From Acidobacteriota bacterium (GTDB lineage: Bacteria > Acidobacteriota > Vicinamibacteria > Marinacidobacterales > Marinacidobacteraceae): a stretch of 64,000 bases of DNA. The translations under genes were made by a program, and so were the position numbers. The number at the start of each line of letters is the position of its first letter. Position 1 is the first letter of the stretch. Shown here piece after piece: positions 41,033-50,511 of this stretch. The stretch is taken from contig JAJEIY010000074.1 of assembly GCA_022828085.1 (NCBI GenBank), positions 1 to 64,000 of the forward strand. The letters are read 5' to 3'. The notes under the pieces are model-generated. The model did no database searches. It was not told where the DNA came from and saw nothing but the letters and a program-made list of their open reading frames with translations.

Positions 41033-42496
41033 GTGAGCCAGATCGAGCTCCCGGTGGTCGATCGCCCCGGTCCTCCCGGCAGGGACGGTGCGGACCGGTT
41101 CCACGAGGAGTGCGGGGTCGTCGGGATCTGGAACCACCCGGAAGCGGCGCGCCTCGCCTACCTGGGGCTCTACGCGCTGCAGCACCGCGGGCAGGAGGCG
41201 GCCGGGATCGTCGCGACCACCCCGGATCGGGGCGGCCTCGTCGGGGTCAACGGCCCGGGACACGTGGCGGACGTCTTCGACGTGGAGAAACTCGACGCCC
41301 TCGCCGGCTGCGCGGCGATCGGGCACACCCGCTATTCGACGGCGGGCGACAGCAGTCCCAAGAACATCCAGCCGATCCAGATCGAGTGCAAGTTCGGGCA
41401 CATCGCGGTCTGCCACAACGGCAACCTGGTGAACGCCCACATCCTGCGGCACATGCTGGTCCAGCGCGGCTCGATCTTCCGCACCACGAGCGATACCGAG
41501 GTGCTCGTCCACCTGTTCGCCAAGTCCGGCCAGACCGAGGAACTCGAAGCGGTGGCCGAGGCGGTGCGCCAGGCCGAGGGGGCCTTCTCGCTCCTGTTCC
41601 TGACCGAGGACGCGCTCTACGCGGTGCGCGACCCGCGGGGTTTCCGGCCGCTGCTGCTCGGCAGGGCCGGCGACGGCTACGTGGTCTGCTCGGAGACCTG
41701 CGCGCTCGACCTGCTCGACGGCGAGTACATCCGCGACATCGAGGCGGGCGAGTTGATCCGGATCGACGGCGACGGGGTCCACTCGCTCAAGGTCTTCGAC
41801 GAGGCGCCGGTTTCCCAGTGCATCTTCGAGCACGTCTATTTCGCGCGGCCCGACAGCCGCGTCTTCGGCCGGGACGTCTACAAGACCCGCATCAAGCTGG
41901 GGGAGAGCCTCGCGAAACACACCGGGGTGGACGCCGACGTGGTGGTGCCGGTCCCGGACTCCGGGCTGATCGCCGCCATCGGCTACGCCCAGGCCACCGG
42001 GATCCCCCTGGAGATGGGGCTCATCCGGAACCACTACGTGGGACGGACGTTCATCGAGCCGCGGCAGTCCATCCGCAACTTCGGGGTGCGCGTGAAGCTG
42101 AATCCCGTGCACGCCGTGCTCAGGGGACGCCGGGTCATCCTCATCGACGACTCGATCGTGCGCGGCACCACCAGCCGCAAGCTGGTGCAGATGGCGCGAA
42201 ACGCCGGCGCCACCGAGGTGCACTTCCGGGTGTCGTCGCCACCGACGACCGGTCCCTGCCACTACGGCATCGATACCCCGCTGCGGTCGGAGCTGATCGC
42301 CGCGCAGCAGAGCGTGGAGGAGATCCGGCAGTACCTCAACGCGGACAGCCTGGCCTACCTGCCGCTCGAGTCCCTCCAGGACTCGGTCGAGGAGGAGCGC
42401 GACCGCTACTGCACGGCGTGTTTCTCGGGCAACTATCCGCTGGCCGTACCCGAGCCCGACCACGCCCGCAGCCTGTTCGGCAAGGAGCGCCACTGA
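41033..42496 (+). CDS. purF: Amidophosphoribosyltransferase
   Basis: EECGVVGIWNHPEAARLAYLGLYALQHRGQEAAGI; RVILIDDSIVRGTTSRKLV PRPP motif. Confidence 0.96.
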   Translation: MSQIELPVVDRPGPPGRDGADRFHEECGVVGIWNHPEAARLAYLGLYALQHRGQEAAGIVATTPDRGGLVGVNGPGHVADVFDVEKLDALAGCAAIGHTRYSTAGDSSPKNIQPIQIECKFGHIAVCHNGNLVNAHILRHMLVQRGSIFRTTSDTEVLVHLFAKSGQTEELEAVAEAVRQAEGAFSLLFLTEDALYAVRDPRGFRPLLLGRAGDGYVVCSETCALDLLDGEYIRDIEAGELIRIDGDGVHSLKVFDEAPVSQCIFEHVYFARPDSRVFGRDVYKTRIKLGESLAKHTGVDADVVVPVPDSGLIAAIGYAQATGIPLEMGLIRNHYVGRTFIEPRQSIRNFGVRVKLNPVHAVLRGRRVILIDDSIVRGTTSRKLVQMARNAGATEVHFRVSSPPTTGPCHYGIDTPLRSELIAAQQSVEEIRQYLNADSLAYLPLESLQDSVEEERDRYCTACFSGNYPLAVPEPDHARSLFGKERH

Positions 42497-42525
42497 GCCG
42501 GCCCCGGCCGCAGGCAGGAGTCGCC

Positions 42526-42831
42526 ATGAGCCCACGACTGCCGATTCAGAGAGATCAGGTGGCCGCGTTTTGCCAGCGGAACGGCATACGGCGTCTCTCC
42601 CTTTTCGGTTCGGTGCTGCGCGACGATTTCGGCCCGGACAGCGATGTGGACGTGCTCGTCGAGTTCGCGCCCGGCGTCCGGTTCGGATACATCGGACTCA
42701 TGGCGATGCAGGAGGAACTCGCGGGGGTCGTGGGACGGCCGGTGGAGATGTACGCCCCTTCCTGGCTGCGTCCGTGGATGAGGGAGGAAGTCGAGGCGTC
42801 GGCGGAGCTGTTCTATGAGTCGGCGGAATGA
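42526..42831 (+). CDS. MntA-type nucleotidyltransferase (antitoxin-like)
   Basis: RLSLFGSVLRDDFGPDSDVDVLVEF (GSxxR...SDxD NTP-transferase motif), 101 aa. Confidence 0.88.
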   Translation: MSPRLPIQRDQVAAFCQRNGIRRLSLFGSVLRDDFGPDSDVDVLVEFAPGVRFGYIGLMAMQEELAGVVGRPVEMYAPSWLRPWMREEVEASAELFYESAE

Positions 42832-42886
42832 CCGCGGCGCACTCCAGGACATGCGCAGTCAGTTGCCCACCATGCTGGACAAGTGA
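42815..42886 (+). pseudogene. HepT/DUF86-like N-terminal remnant (23 codons)
   Basis: MSRRNDRGALQDMRSQLPTMLDK* overlaps the mntA-like stop, as HepT commonly does; no HepT-like continuation in any frame that I could see. Confidence 0.5.
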
Positions 42887-42950
42887 CCCTTCCGCAAAGG
42901 GCAACCCGGGCGACATCCTGCGACTCGCAGGTCGAAGAGAGAGCAAACCG

Positions 42951-44711
42951 ATGAGCAGACGCATCGCACCGACCGTGTTTCCGGCCGCCCTGGCGGCGGC
43001 CCTCGTCCTGGGAGTTCTCGCGGTTCCCCGGGGAGCCCTCGCCCAGGCCGCGCCGGCCCAGGCTCCGATCAACACCTACAACGCCATCCACCACCCGGTC
43101 GTGGGGCGGAACGGGATGGTGGCCAGCCAGAACTTCCTGGCCACCCGGGTCGGCGTGGACATCCTGCGCCAGGGCGGCAACGCCATCGACGCGGGGGTGG
43201 CCGTGGGGCTGGCGCTCGCGGTGACCCTGCCGCGCGCCGGCAATGTGGGGGGCGGCGGCTTCATCCTGCTGCACCTCGCCGAGGAGAACCGCACGGTCGC
43301 GGTGGACTTCCGCGAGACCGCTCCCGCGGCCGCGCACTCCGACATGTTCTTCGGGGAGGACGGCGAGGTCGATGAGGACGAGTACCGCTTCAGCCACAAG
43401 TCGTCCGCGACTCCCGCGTCGGTGGCCGGCTTCGATCACCTGCTGCGGAACTACGGCACGATGAGCTGGCGGGAAGTGGCCGCGCCGGCCATCGAGCTGG
43501 CGCGCGACGGCGTGCCAGTGTGGGAGGACCTGGCCGTGAACCTCGCCCGCAGCAAGGCGCGGCTCACCGCCAACGCCGCCTCGCGGGCCAAGTTCTACAA
43601 GCCCGACGGCTCGAACTACGAGGTGGGCGACGTCTGGCGGCAGCCGGATCTGGCCTGGACACTGGAGCAGATCGCCGAGGGGGGCGCCGACGCGTTCTAC
43701 CAAGGCGAGATCGCGCGCCGCATCGCCGCCGACATGGCGAAGCACAACGGCCTGATCACGATGGAAGACCTGGCGGGCTACCGCGTCGTCGAGCGCGAAC
43801 CGGTGCGCGGCACCTTCCGGGGATACGACATCGCGGCCATGTCGGCGCCCAGTTCGGGCGGGATGCACATCGTCCAGATGCTGAACATCTTCGAGAACTT
43901 CCCGCTGAAGGAGATGGGCTACGGCAGCGCGGACGCCATGCACGTCATGGCCGAGTCGATGCGGCTCGCCTACGCCGACCGCAGCAAGTACCTGGGCGAC
44001 CCGGACCACCTTGATCTCCCGGTCGCCGCGCTCACGAGCAAGGACTACGCGGCGGAACTCGCGAAGGGCATCTCCCTCAGCCGCGCCCGGCCGTCAGCGG
44101 AGGTCGCCCCCGGCAACCTGGCGCCCTACGAGAGCCCGGAGACCACCCACTACTCGGTCCTCGACAGCGAGGGCAACGCGCTGGTCAACACCTACACGCT
44201 GATGTTCTCCTACGGCTCGGGGGTCGTGATCGACGGCACCGGCATCCTCATGAACAACAACCTCGGCAACTTCACGCTGAGGCCCGACATCCCCGACGCC
44301 TTCGGGCTGATGGGAAGCGCGGACAACCAGATCGCGGCGGGACGTCGCCCGGTCAGTTCGATGACGCCGATCATCGTGCTGCGCGAGGGCCGGCCGTTCC
44401 TGCTCACCGGAAGTCCGGGCGGCAGCCGCATCATCACCACCAACCTGCAACTGCTGGTGAACGTGCTCGAACACGGCATGAACATCGCCGACGCCACCGC
44501 GCGGCCCCGGATGCACCACCAGTGGTTCCCGGACCGGCTGGAGGTGGAGAGCGGCTTCAGCCCCGACGTGATCCGCGCGCTGCGGGCCCGCGGCCACGAC
44601 GTGCAGTTCAGCGCCGGCATGGGGAGCCTGCAGACGGTGATGTTCGCCGAAGGATTGTTCTACGGCTACGGCGACCCGCGCCGGCCGGGGGCGATGGCGC
44701 TCGGGTACTGA
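42951..44711 (+). CDS. ggt: Gamma-glutamyltransferase
   Basis: ATRVGVDILRQGGNAIDAGVAVGLALAVTLPRAGNVGGGGFIL; ETTHYSVLDSEGNALVNTYTLMFSYGSGV nucleophile Thr region. Confidence 0.94.
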   Translation: MSRRIAPTVFPAALAAALVLGVLAVPRGALAQAAPAQAPINTYNAIHHPVVGRNGMVASQNFLATRVGVDILRQGGNAIDAGVAVGLALAVTLPRAGNVGGGGFILLHLAEENRTVAVDFRETAPAAAHSDMFFGEDGEVDEDEYRFSHKSSATPASVAGFDHLLRNYGTMSWREVAAPAIELARDGVPVWEDLAVNLARSKARLTANAASRAKFYKPDGSNYEVGDVWRQPDLAWTLEQIAEGGADAFYQGEIARRIAADMAKHNGLITMEDLAGYRVVEREPVRGTFRGYDIAAMSAPSSGGMHIVQMLNIFENFPLKEMGYGSADAMHVMAESMRLAYADRSKYLGDPDHLDLPVAALTSKDYAAELAKGISLSRARPSAEVAPGNLAPYESPETTHYSVLDSEGNALVNTYTLMFSYGSGVVIDGTGILMNNNLGNFTLRPDIPDAFGLMGSADNQIAAGRRPVSSMTPIIVLREGRPFLLTGSPGGSRIITTNLQLLVNVLEHGMNIADATARPRMHHQWFPDRLEVESGFSPDVIRALRARGHDVQFSAGMGSLQTVMFAEGLFYGYGDPRRPGAMALGY

Positions 44712-44840
44712 GGGCGGACGGCAGACGAATCGTCGTTCTGGAATTGATGGTCCCGGCGATGGCCTGCCGGTTGGCTCTGCCGAACTGCGCGGCTTCGCGG
44801 CGACTGCTCCAGGACGCTTAGTTCTAGAATTGCCAAGACC

Positions 44841-45068
44841 ATGCAAGAGGGCCGCTCCCTGAACAGCTACACCGCCATTGTGGAGCGGTGTCCGGATACC
44901 GGTTTGTACGTAGGTTACGTTCCTGGGTTTCCGGGCGCGCACAGCCAGGGGGAAACGCTAGAGGAACTCAACTCGAACCTGAAGGAAGTCATCGCGTTGA
45001 TTCTCGAGGAAGGCGTTCCCGCGATGGCGGGGGAGTTCGTCGGCACCCAGACCGTCGTCGTGGCCTGA
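44841..45068 (+). CDS. hicB: HicB family antitoxin
   Basis: YTAIVERCPDTGLYVGYVPGFPGAHSQGETLEELNSNLKEVIALILEEG, typical HicB-like fold sequence, 75 aa. Confidence 0.85.
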   Translation: MQEGRSLNSYTAIVERCPDTGLYVGYVPGFPGAHSQGETLEELNSNLKEVIALILEEGVPAMAGEFVGTQTVVVA

Positions 45069-45093
45069 GCCGGCATGCCGCCGGTCCCCGTCC

Positions 45094-45280
45094 TTAACAG
45101 CCTGTGGCAAAACTCACGCGGCGTTCGACGGGCGATGCATCCCGGCTGAACCGCGCCTCTCCGAGGCGCTCTGCGTTGCGTTTCGGTCGAAATACACCCG
45201 GTATTCCTCCCTCACGCGCCTTGTCAGCCGGGCGCCTCGCCCGTCTCGGCGCTCACGTGAGTTTCACCACAGGCTGTTAA
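45094..45280. mobile_element. MITE-like element (~179 bp between TTAA copies) with ~25 bp terminal inverted repeats, inserted within hicA
   Basis: TTAACAGCCTGTGGcaAAACTCACG ... CGTGAGTTTcaCCACAGGCTGTTAA, 2 mismatches; flanking TTAA on both sides; no ORF for a transposase. Confidence 0.85.
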
Positions 45281-45290
45281 GCCACGTGAG

Positions 45291-45482
45291 GTGATCGCCA
45301 TCCTGGCCGGACTCGGTTTCGACGAGGTTCGTCAGCGTGGATCCCACAAGCGGTTTCGCCATCCGGACGGCCGTGCGACGACCGTGCCTGTCCATGCTGG
45401 CCGCGATCTGTCGCCGATCCTGCTCCGCCGTATCGCTCGGGATGTCGGCATGAACGTCCGCGAGTTCATCGCGACCCGCTGA
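45291..45482 (+). pseudogene. hicA: HicA family toxin, 5' end separated by an insertion (possible GTG restart)
   Basis: VIAILAGLGFDEVRQRGSHKRFRHPDGRATTVPVHAGRDLSPILLRRIARDVGMNVREFIATR; excising the element joins ATGCCGCCGGTCCCCGTCCTTAAG in frame (MPPVPVLKPREVIAILAGLGF). Confidence 0.8.
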
Positions 45483-45493
45483 CGGGCTGGGTG

Positions 45494-48232
45494 CTACAGC
45501 GGCGCGCCTTCGGCGTCCACCCGGCGCACCGGGCCGAGTCCTTCGAGCGCCGGTCCCAGCCGGTTCTCGTCGCCGACCGCCACCAGCGCGCTGCCCTCGG
45601 GTCCGAGACGGCGGGCCGCGGCTTCCGCGACCTGGTCGCGGGTCACGGCCTCGATCCGGTCCGGATAGTCCTGGATATCGGTTAGCGGGCCGCCCCGCTG
45701 GAGCACGGCGGTGATCACCGCGCCCACCCCGGCGAGGGTCTCGAAGCGCTGCGCGTGGGTCCGGGAGAGGGCGAGCTTCGCCTCCCGGAGTTCCCGCAAC
45801 CGGACCGGACGCTTCCCGGAGGCCAGGCCGTGCACCTCGGACAGGAGTTGGCGGATCGCGGGCGCCGCCTGATCCATGTTCAGCGAGGCGGAGGCCGAGA
45901 GGATCGACCGGCGCGGGAGTTGCCGCACGCCCGCGAACGCCCCGTAGGTGGCGCCCATCCGCTCGCGGAGGTTCAGGTTGAGCCGGCTGGAGAACCCGCC
46001 GCCCAGGATCTGGAGCGCCAGGCGCAGGGCGAGGCGGTCGTCGGAGTCCCGCGCCGGTCCCTGCTTCCGCCAGGCGACGACCGCCTGGGGGCTCTCCTTG
46101 CCGGTCGGGTGGAGCAGCACCCCGGTCTCCGCCGCCGGCGGATCGGCCGGCGGCTTGCGCTCCACCGAACGCCCCGCTTCCCAGGCGCCGAAGAACTCCT
46201 CCATGACCTCCACCGCCCGGTCGGGATCCAGATCGCCGCACAGGATCATCCGGCAACCGTCGGGCCGGAAATGCGCCCGGTGGAAGTCCGCGAGATCGGA
46301 AGTCGCAATGCCCGGGAGCGTTTGTTCGTCCCCGCGCCAGCCATAGGGGTGCCCGTCGGAGTACGCCGTCCGGCGGACGATCCGGCGCAGCACCGAGGTC
46401 GGCTCGGCGCGGGACTCCTTCAGCGCGTCGAGCCGGATGGGCACGATCCGTTCGAGCTCCGCGTCAGGGAACGCCGGATTCAGGAGGAGGTCGGCCGTGA
46501 GTTCGAGGGTGGGATGGAGGTGCTCCGAGAGGCTCGAGAAGGAGACGGAGACGAACTCCGTGCCGGCCTGCGCCCCGATGTCGGCGCCGATCCGGTCGGC
46601 CTCGGCCTCGAACTCGCGGGCGGTCCGGGTCTTCGTGCCCCGGTTCAGCATCTCCGCGGTGAGGCTCGCGAGTCCCGCCAGGTCCCGGGATTCCTCCTGC
46701 TTGCCCCCGTTCATCATGATCGTGCCGACGATCTTGGGGAGGTCGTGGCGCGGGAGCACGTAGAGGCGCACCCCGTTTCCGAGGTCGCGGGTCTCGGGCA
46801 ACGGGGGGTCGAAGTGCCCCCGCCGGCCGCGACGCGGCATCCGGGACCGGTCCGGCTCCGGGGCAAGCCGAGGGTTCTCGGGCGCCGGGGAGGCGGCGGG
46901 CGCCTGCCATTCGCCGGGGCCGACGCGCGCCGGGACGACCGGCGGCTCCCCTTCCGCTTCGGGGTCCCCGTAGAGCAGTTCGACGCGCGGGGTAAGCAGG
47001 TACTTCCGCGCTGCCCGCTGCAGGTCGTCCCGGGTCACTTGCCGGTAGCGGATCCAGTGCTCCGTCAGCTTCTCGGGGTCCCCCGCGAAGGTCGCGTAGC
47101 GGGCGAGCAGGTCGGCCTTGGTCCCGAGCCGCTCGAGCGCCCCCAGGAAGGCGACCTGGGTCGCCGCCTTCACCCGCTGCAGCTCCTCGTCGGTCGGCCC
47201 CTCGTCCGCCATCCGGACGAGCTCCTCGTCCATCTGGTCGCGCAGCCGGGACAGGGGCACCTGCGGCCGGGCCGTCGCCACCACCCCGGTGAGGCCGCCG
47301 GATTCGAGCGAATAGTGAAAGGCGCTGACGTCGGAAGCCGTCCGGTCCTCGTAGACCATGCGCCGATAGAGGCGTGAGTTCAGGCCGTCGGAGAGGATCT
47401 CCGACAGCATGTCGAGGGCCGGTTCGTCCTCGTGGAAGAACGGGACCGTGGACCAGCCGCAGTAGAGGCGCGCGTGGGGCACCGCCTCCGGGACCACGAT
47501 GCGGCGGTGGGAGGCCCGCGCCTCCGGCGGGAACGACGGACGGCCGGGGACCCTGCCCGGCGGGATGGGCCCGAAGTAGCGGCGCACCAGTTCCATCGCG
47601 CGCCGCTCGTCGTAGTCGCCGGCGACCACCAGGACCGCGTTGTTCGGCGCGTACCAGGTGCGGAAAAAGTCGTGCACCTCGCCGAGGTCGGACGCGGCCA
47701 GGTGCGCCATGTCCCCGATCACGTCCCACGAATAGGGGTGTCCGGGCGGGAACAGCGCGTGGAACATCTTCTCCCACGCGGTTCCGTAGGGCACGTTGTC
47801 CATGCGCTGGAAACGCTCGTTCCGGACCACTTCGCGCTGGGTGTCCAGCTTGGTCTGGTCGAGCACGTCGAGGAGATACGCCATCCGGTCCGATTCGGCC
47901 CAGAGCGCGAGGCCGAGCGCCTCCCGCGGCACCGTCTCGTAGTAGTTCGTCCGGTCGTGGCTCGTGGTGCCGTTCACGCCGCCCGCGGACAGGCTGGCGC
48001 CCGCCCGCTCCATCAGCCGGATGAAGTGGCTGTTGTTGTGGCGGGAGCCCTCGAACATGAGGTGCTCGAAGAGGTGGGCGAACCCGGTCCGCCAGGGCTG
48101 CTCGTTCTTGGACCCGACGTGGTACCAGAGCGCCACGTGCACGACCGGCAGGCGCCGGTCCTCGTGGAGCAGCACCCGGAGTCCGTTCCCGAGGGTCCGC
48201 GCCTTGACGGGGACCGAGATGTCGCGGGCCAT
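45494..48232 (-). CDS. M16 family zinc metallopeptidase (two fused M16 modules)
   Basis: FAHLFEHLMFEGS HxxEH motif; second degenerate module GLASLTAEMLNRGTKTR; start proposed at MARDISVPVKARTLGNG. Confidence 0.9.
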   Translation of the reverse strand: MARDISVPVKARTLGNGLRVLLHEDRRLPVVHVALWYHVGSKNEQPWRTGFAHLFEHLMFEGSRHNNSHFIRLMERAGASLSAGGVNGTTSHDRTNYYETVPREALGLALWAESDRMAYLLDVLDQTKLDTQREVVRNERFQRMDNVPYGTAWEKMFHALFPPGHPYSWDVIGDMAHLAASDLGEVHDFFRTWYAPNNAVLVVAGDYDERRAMELVRRYFGPIPPGRVPGRPSFPPEARASHRRIVVPEAVPHARLYCGWSTVPFFHEDEPALDMLSEILSDGLNSRLYRRMVYEDRTASDVSAFHYSLESGGLTGVVATARPQVPLSRLRDQMDEELVRMADEGPTDEELQRVKAATQVAFLGALERLGTKADLLARYATFAGDPEKLTEHWIRYRQVTRDDLQRAARKYLLTPRVELLYGDPEAEGEPPVVPARVGPGEWQAPAASPAPENPRLAPEPDRSRMPRRGRRGHFDPPLPETRDLGNGVRLYVLPRHDLPKIVGTIMMNGGKQEESRDLAGLASLTAEMLNRGTKTRTAREFEAEADRIGADIGAQAGTEFVSVSFSSLSEHLHPTLELTADLLLNPAFPDAELERIVPIRLDALKESRAEPTSVLRRIVRRTAYSDGHPYGWRGDEQTLPGIATSDLADFHRAHFRPDGCRMILCGDLDPDRAVEVMEEFFGAWEAGRSVERKPPADPPAAETGVLLHPTGKESPQAVVAWRKQGPARDSDDRLALRLALQILGGGFSSRLNLNLRERMGATYGAFAGVRQLPRRSILSASASLNMDQAAPAIRQLLSEVHGLASGKRPVRLRELREAKLALSRTHAQRFETLAGVGAVITAVLQRGGPLTDIQDYPDRIEAVTRDQVAEAAARRLGPEGSALVAVGDENRLGPALEGLGPVRRVDAEGAPL

Positions 48233-48333
48233 TTCGGCGGCAGCCGGCCCGCGGGAAGCTGCGAAGGACGTCGGATCAGGCACGAAGGGCCGGGAATATA
48301 CTGCCCCTCTTCCTGACACCAGCGTTCCATTTC

Positions 48334-49497
48334 TTGCGGATAGCCCGGCGATTGACCCTCCGAAGCCTCCCGTTCAGCGGGACGGCTGCCGTCCTCGTTC
48401 TGGGCCTTGGCCTGGCGTGCGGAGCGGCCGCGCAGCCCGAGGACCTCTTCACCGCCGACCGCTCCGTCGAGGAGATGACGGGCAAGCAGGTGGTCTTCGA
48501 GACCACGCACGGGAGCTTCATCGTCGAGGTCCTGCCCGAGAAGGCCCCGAACCACGCCGCCTTCTTCCTGCTGCAGGCCGAGGAGGGCAACTACGACGGC
48601 ACCGCCTTCCACCGGGTCATCGCGCGCGGAATCGTCCAGGGCGGGGACCCGCTGACGCGGGACCCGGAAGCGACCGAGGCCTACGGAACCGGGGGGCTGC
48701 TGCGGCTCGCCCGCGAGCGCAACGACGAACGCCACGTCCGGGGCGCCGTCTCCGCGGTCCAGGTCCCCAGGCGACCAGACAGCGCCGGCTCCCAGTTCTT
48801 TCTCGTGGTGACCGATCAGCCGTCGCTCGACGGCGCCTACACCGTGTTCGCCCGGGTGGTCGAGGGCATCCATGAGGTCACCGTGATCTCCGAGCTCCCC
48901 GCGAACGAGCGCGGGATGCCGCTCGAGCGGGTGGAGGTGCTCCGCGCCACCGTCCGCGACCGCCCCCCGGAACTGCCGCCCCCATTCTCGGAGGAGACCG
49001 CGGCGGAACTGGCCAACTTTCGTGTCGTCCTGGAGACCCCGCACGGGGAGATCGGGATCGAGATGCTGCCGGAGACCGCTCCCGATCACGTGCGGAACTT
49101 CCTGCGCCTCTCGGCGCTCGGGGCCTACGACGGCACCGCGTTCCACCGGGTCGTCCCCGGCTTCGTCATCCAGACCGGCTGGATGGAGACCCGCGACCGC
49201 CCGGTGCCGGAGAGCATCGAGAAGCACATCACGAACCTGGCGCCGGAGTTCAGCGACATCCCCCACGAACCGGGCGTCGTCTCGATGGCGCGGCTGGACG
49301 CGCTCGACAGCGCCATGACCTCCTTCTTCATCGTGACCGGCCGGGCTTCGGAACTCGACGGCGAGTACTCGGTGTTCGGGCGGGTCGTTTCCGGATACGA
49401 GGTCGTGGAGACAATCGAGGCTCTGCCCGCCGGCGAGGACGAGGCGCCCTTCGAGCGCGTGGAGATCCTCCGCGCCCGCGTGGAGCCGATCGAATGA
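48334..49497 (+). CDS. Tandem-cyclophilin peptidylprolyl isomerase (two domains)
   Basis: Domain 1 YDGTAFHRVIARGIVQGGDP...SAGSQFFLVVT; domain 2 YDGTAFHRVVPGFVIQTGW...DSAMTSFFIVTG; TTG start. Confidence 0.88.
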   Translation: MRIARRLTLRSLPFSGTAAVLVLGLGLACGAAAQPEDLFTADRSVEEMTGKQVVFETTHGSFIVEVLPEKAPNHAAFFLLQAEEGNYDGTAFHRVIARGIVQGGDPLTRDPEATEAYGTGGLLRLARERNDERHVRGAVSAVQVPRRPDSAGSQFFLVVTDQPSLDGAYTVFARVVEGIHEVTVISELPANERGMPLERVEVLRATVRDRPPELPPPFSEETAAELANFRVVLETPHGEIGIEMLPETAPDHVRNFLRLSALGAYDGTAFHRVVPGFVIQTGWMETRDRPVPESIEKHITNLAPEFSDIPHEPGVVSMARLDALDSAMTSFFIVTGRASELDGEYSVFGRVVSGYEVVETIEALPAGEDEAPFERVEILRARVEPIE

Positions 49498-50504
49498 GTG
49501 CCGGGGCCGTGCTCGACGTGGCGATCGTCGGGGGAGGGCCGTCCGGACTCGCGACCGCGATCGAGTGCCAGCGGGCGGGGCTGAGCTACGAGGTGATCGA
49601 GAAGGGCAGCCTCGTGGACTCGATCCGCCGTTTTCCGGTCAACATGATCTTCTTCACCACCCCGGAACTGCTCGAGATCGGCGGGATGCCGCTCGTCTGC
49701 CACCGGGAGAAACCGTCGCGCTACGAGGCGCTCGTCTATTACCGGAAGGTCGCGCAGCGCTACGGCCTGCAGCCGCGGCTCTTCACGCGGGTGGAGCGGG
49801 TCGAGCGCGACGGGGCCTCGGATGGGAACGTCTTCACGCTCCACCTGCAGAGCGAGCGGGAGGGGATCCCCGACCCGGGCCCGGTCCAGGCGCGGAACGT
49901 GGTCCTGGCGATCGGCTACTACGAAAACCCGAACCGGCTCGACGTCCCCGGAGCGGAGCTCGACAAGGTCTCCTACCGCTACGTGGAGACCCATCCCTAC
50001 TTCGGGTCGAAAGTCGCCGTCATCGGGGGCGGCAACTCGGCGGCGGAAGCGGCGCTGGAACTCTTCCGGGCGGGGGTGGAGGTCACGCTCATCCACCGGG
50101 GCGAGACGCTCTCCTCGCACCTGAAGTACTGGGTGCGGCCGGACATCGAGAACCGCCTGGCGCGGCGTGAGATCGCCGGCTGGCTCGGCTCGGTGGTCGA
50201 GGAGATCCGGATGGACTCCCTGGTCCTGCGGGACCGCGAGGGTGCGAGGCACGACATCCCGAACGACTTCGTACTGGCGCTCCTCGGTTACCGGCCGCCC
50301 TACCGGTTCCTGGAGTCGCTGGGGGTGCGAAGCGAAGGCGCGGACGGGCGGCCGGTCACCGATCCGGAGACGTTCGCCACCGAGGTGCCCGGGCTCTACC
50401 TCGCCGGCGGGGTGGTCGCCGGACGCCGCACCAACATGGTCTTCATCGAGAACGGCCGCTTCCACGGGGAAGCCATCGTCCGCCACATCTGCGCGACGCG
50501 CTGA
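49494..50504 (+). CDS. YpdA family NAD(P)/FAD oxidoreductase (putative bacillithiol disulfide reductase)
   Basis: [77 protein letters not shown]. Confidence 0.88.
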   Translation: MSAGAVLDVAIVGGGPSGLATAIECQRAGLSYEVIEKGSLVDSIRRFPVNMIFFTTPELLEIGGMPLVCHREKPSRYEALVYYRKVAQRYGLQPRLFTRVERVERDGASDGNVFTLHLQSEREGIPDPGPVQARNVVLAIGYYENPNRLDVPGAELDKVSYRYVETHPYFGSKVAVIGGGNSAAEAALELFRAGVEVTLIHRGETLSSHLKYWVRPDIENRLARREIAGWLGSVVEEIRMDSLVLRDREGARHDIPNDFVLALLGYRPPYRFLESLGVRSEGADGRPVTDPETFATEVPGLYLAGGVVAGRRTNMVFIENGRFHGEAIVRHICATR

Positions 50505-50511
50505 GGCCGGC

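Noticed and set aside
45755-47377. 540-codon plus ORF antisense to the M16 peptidase
   Set aside because: Shadow ORF; M16 motifs on the minus strand are convincing and this frame has none.
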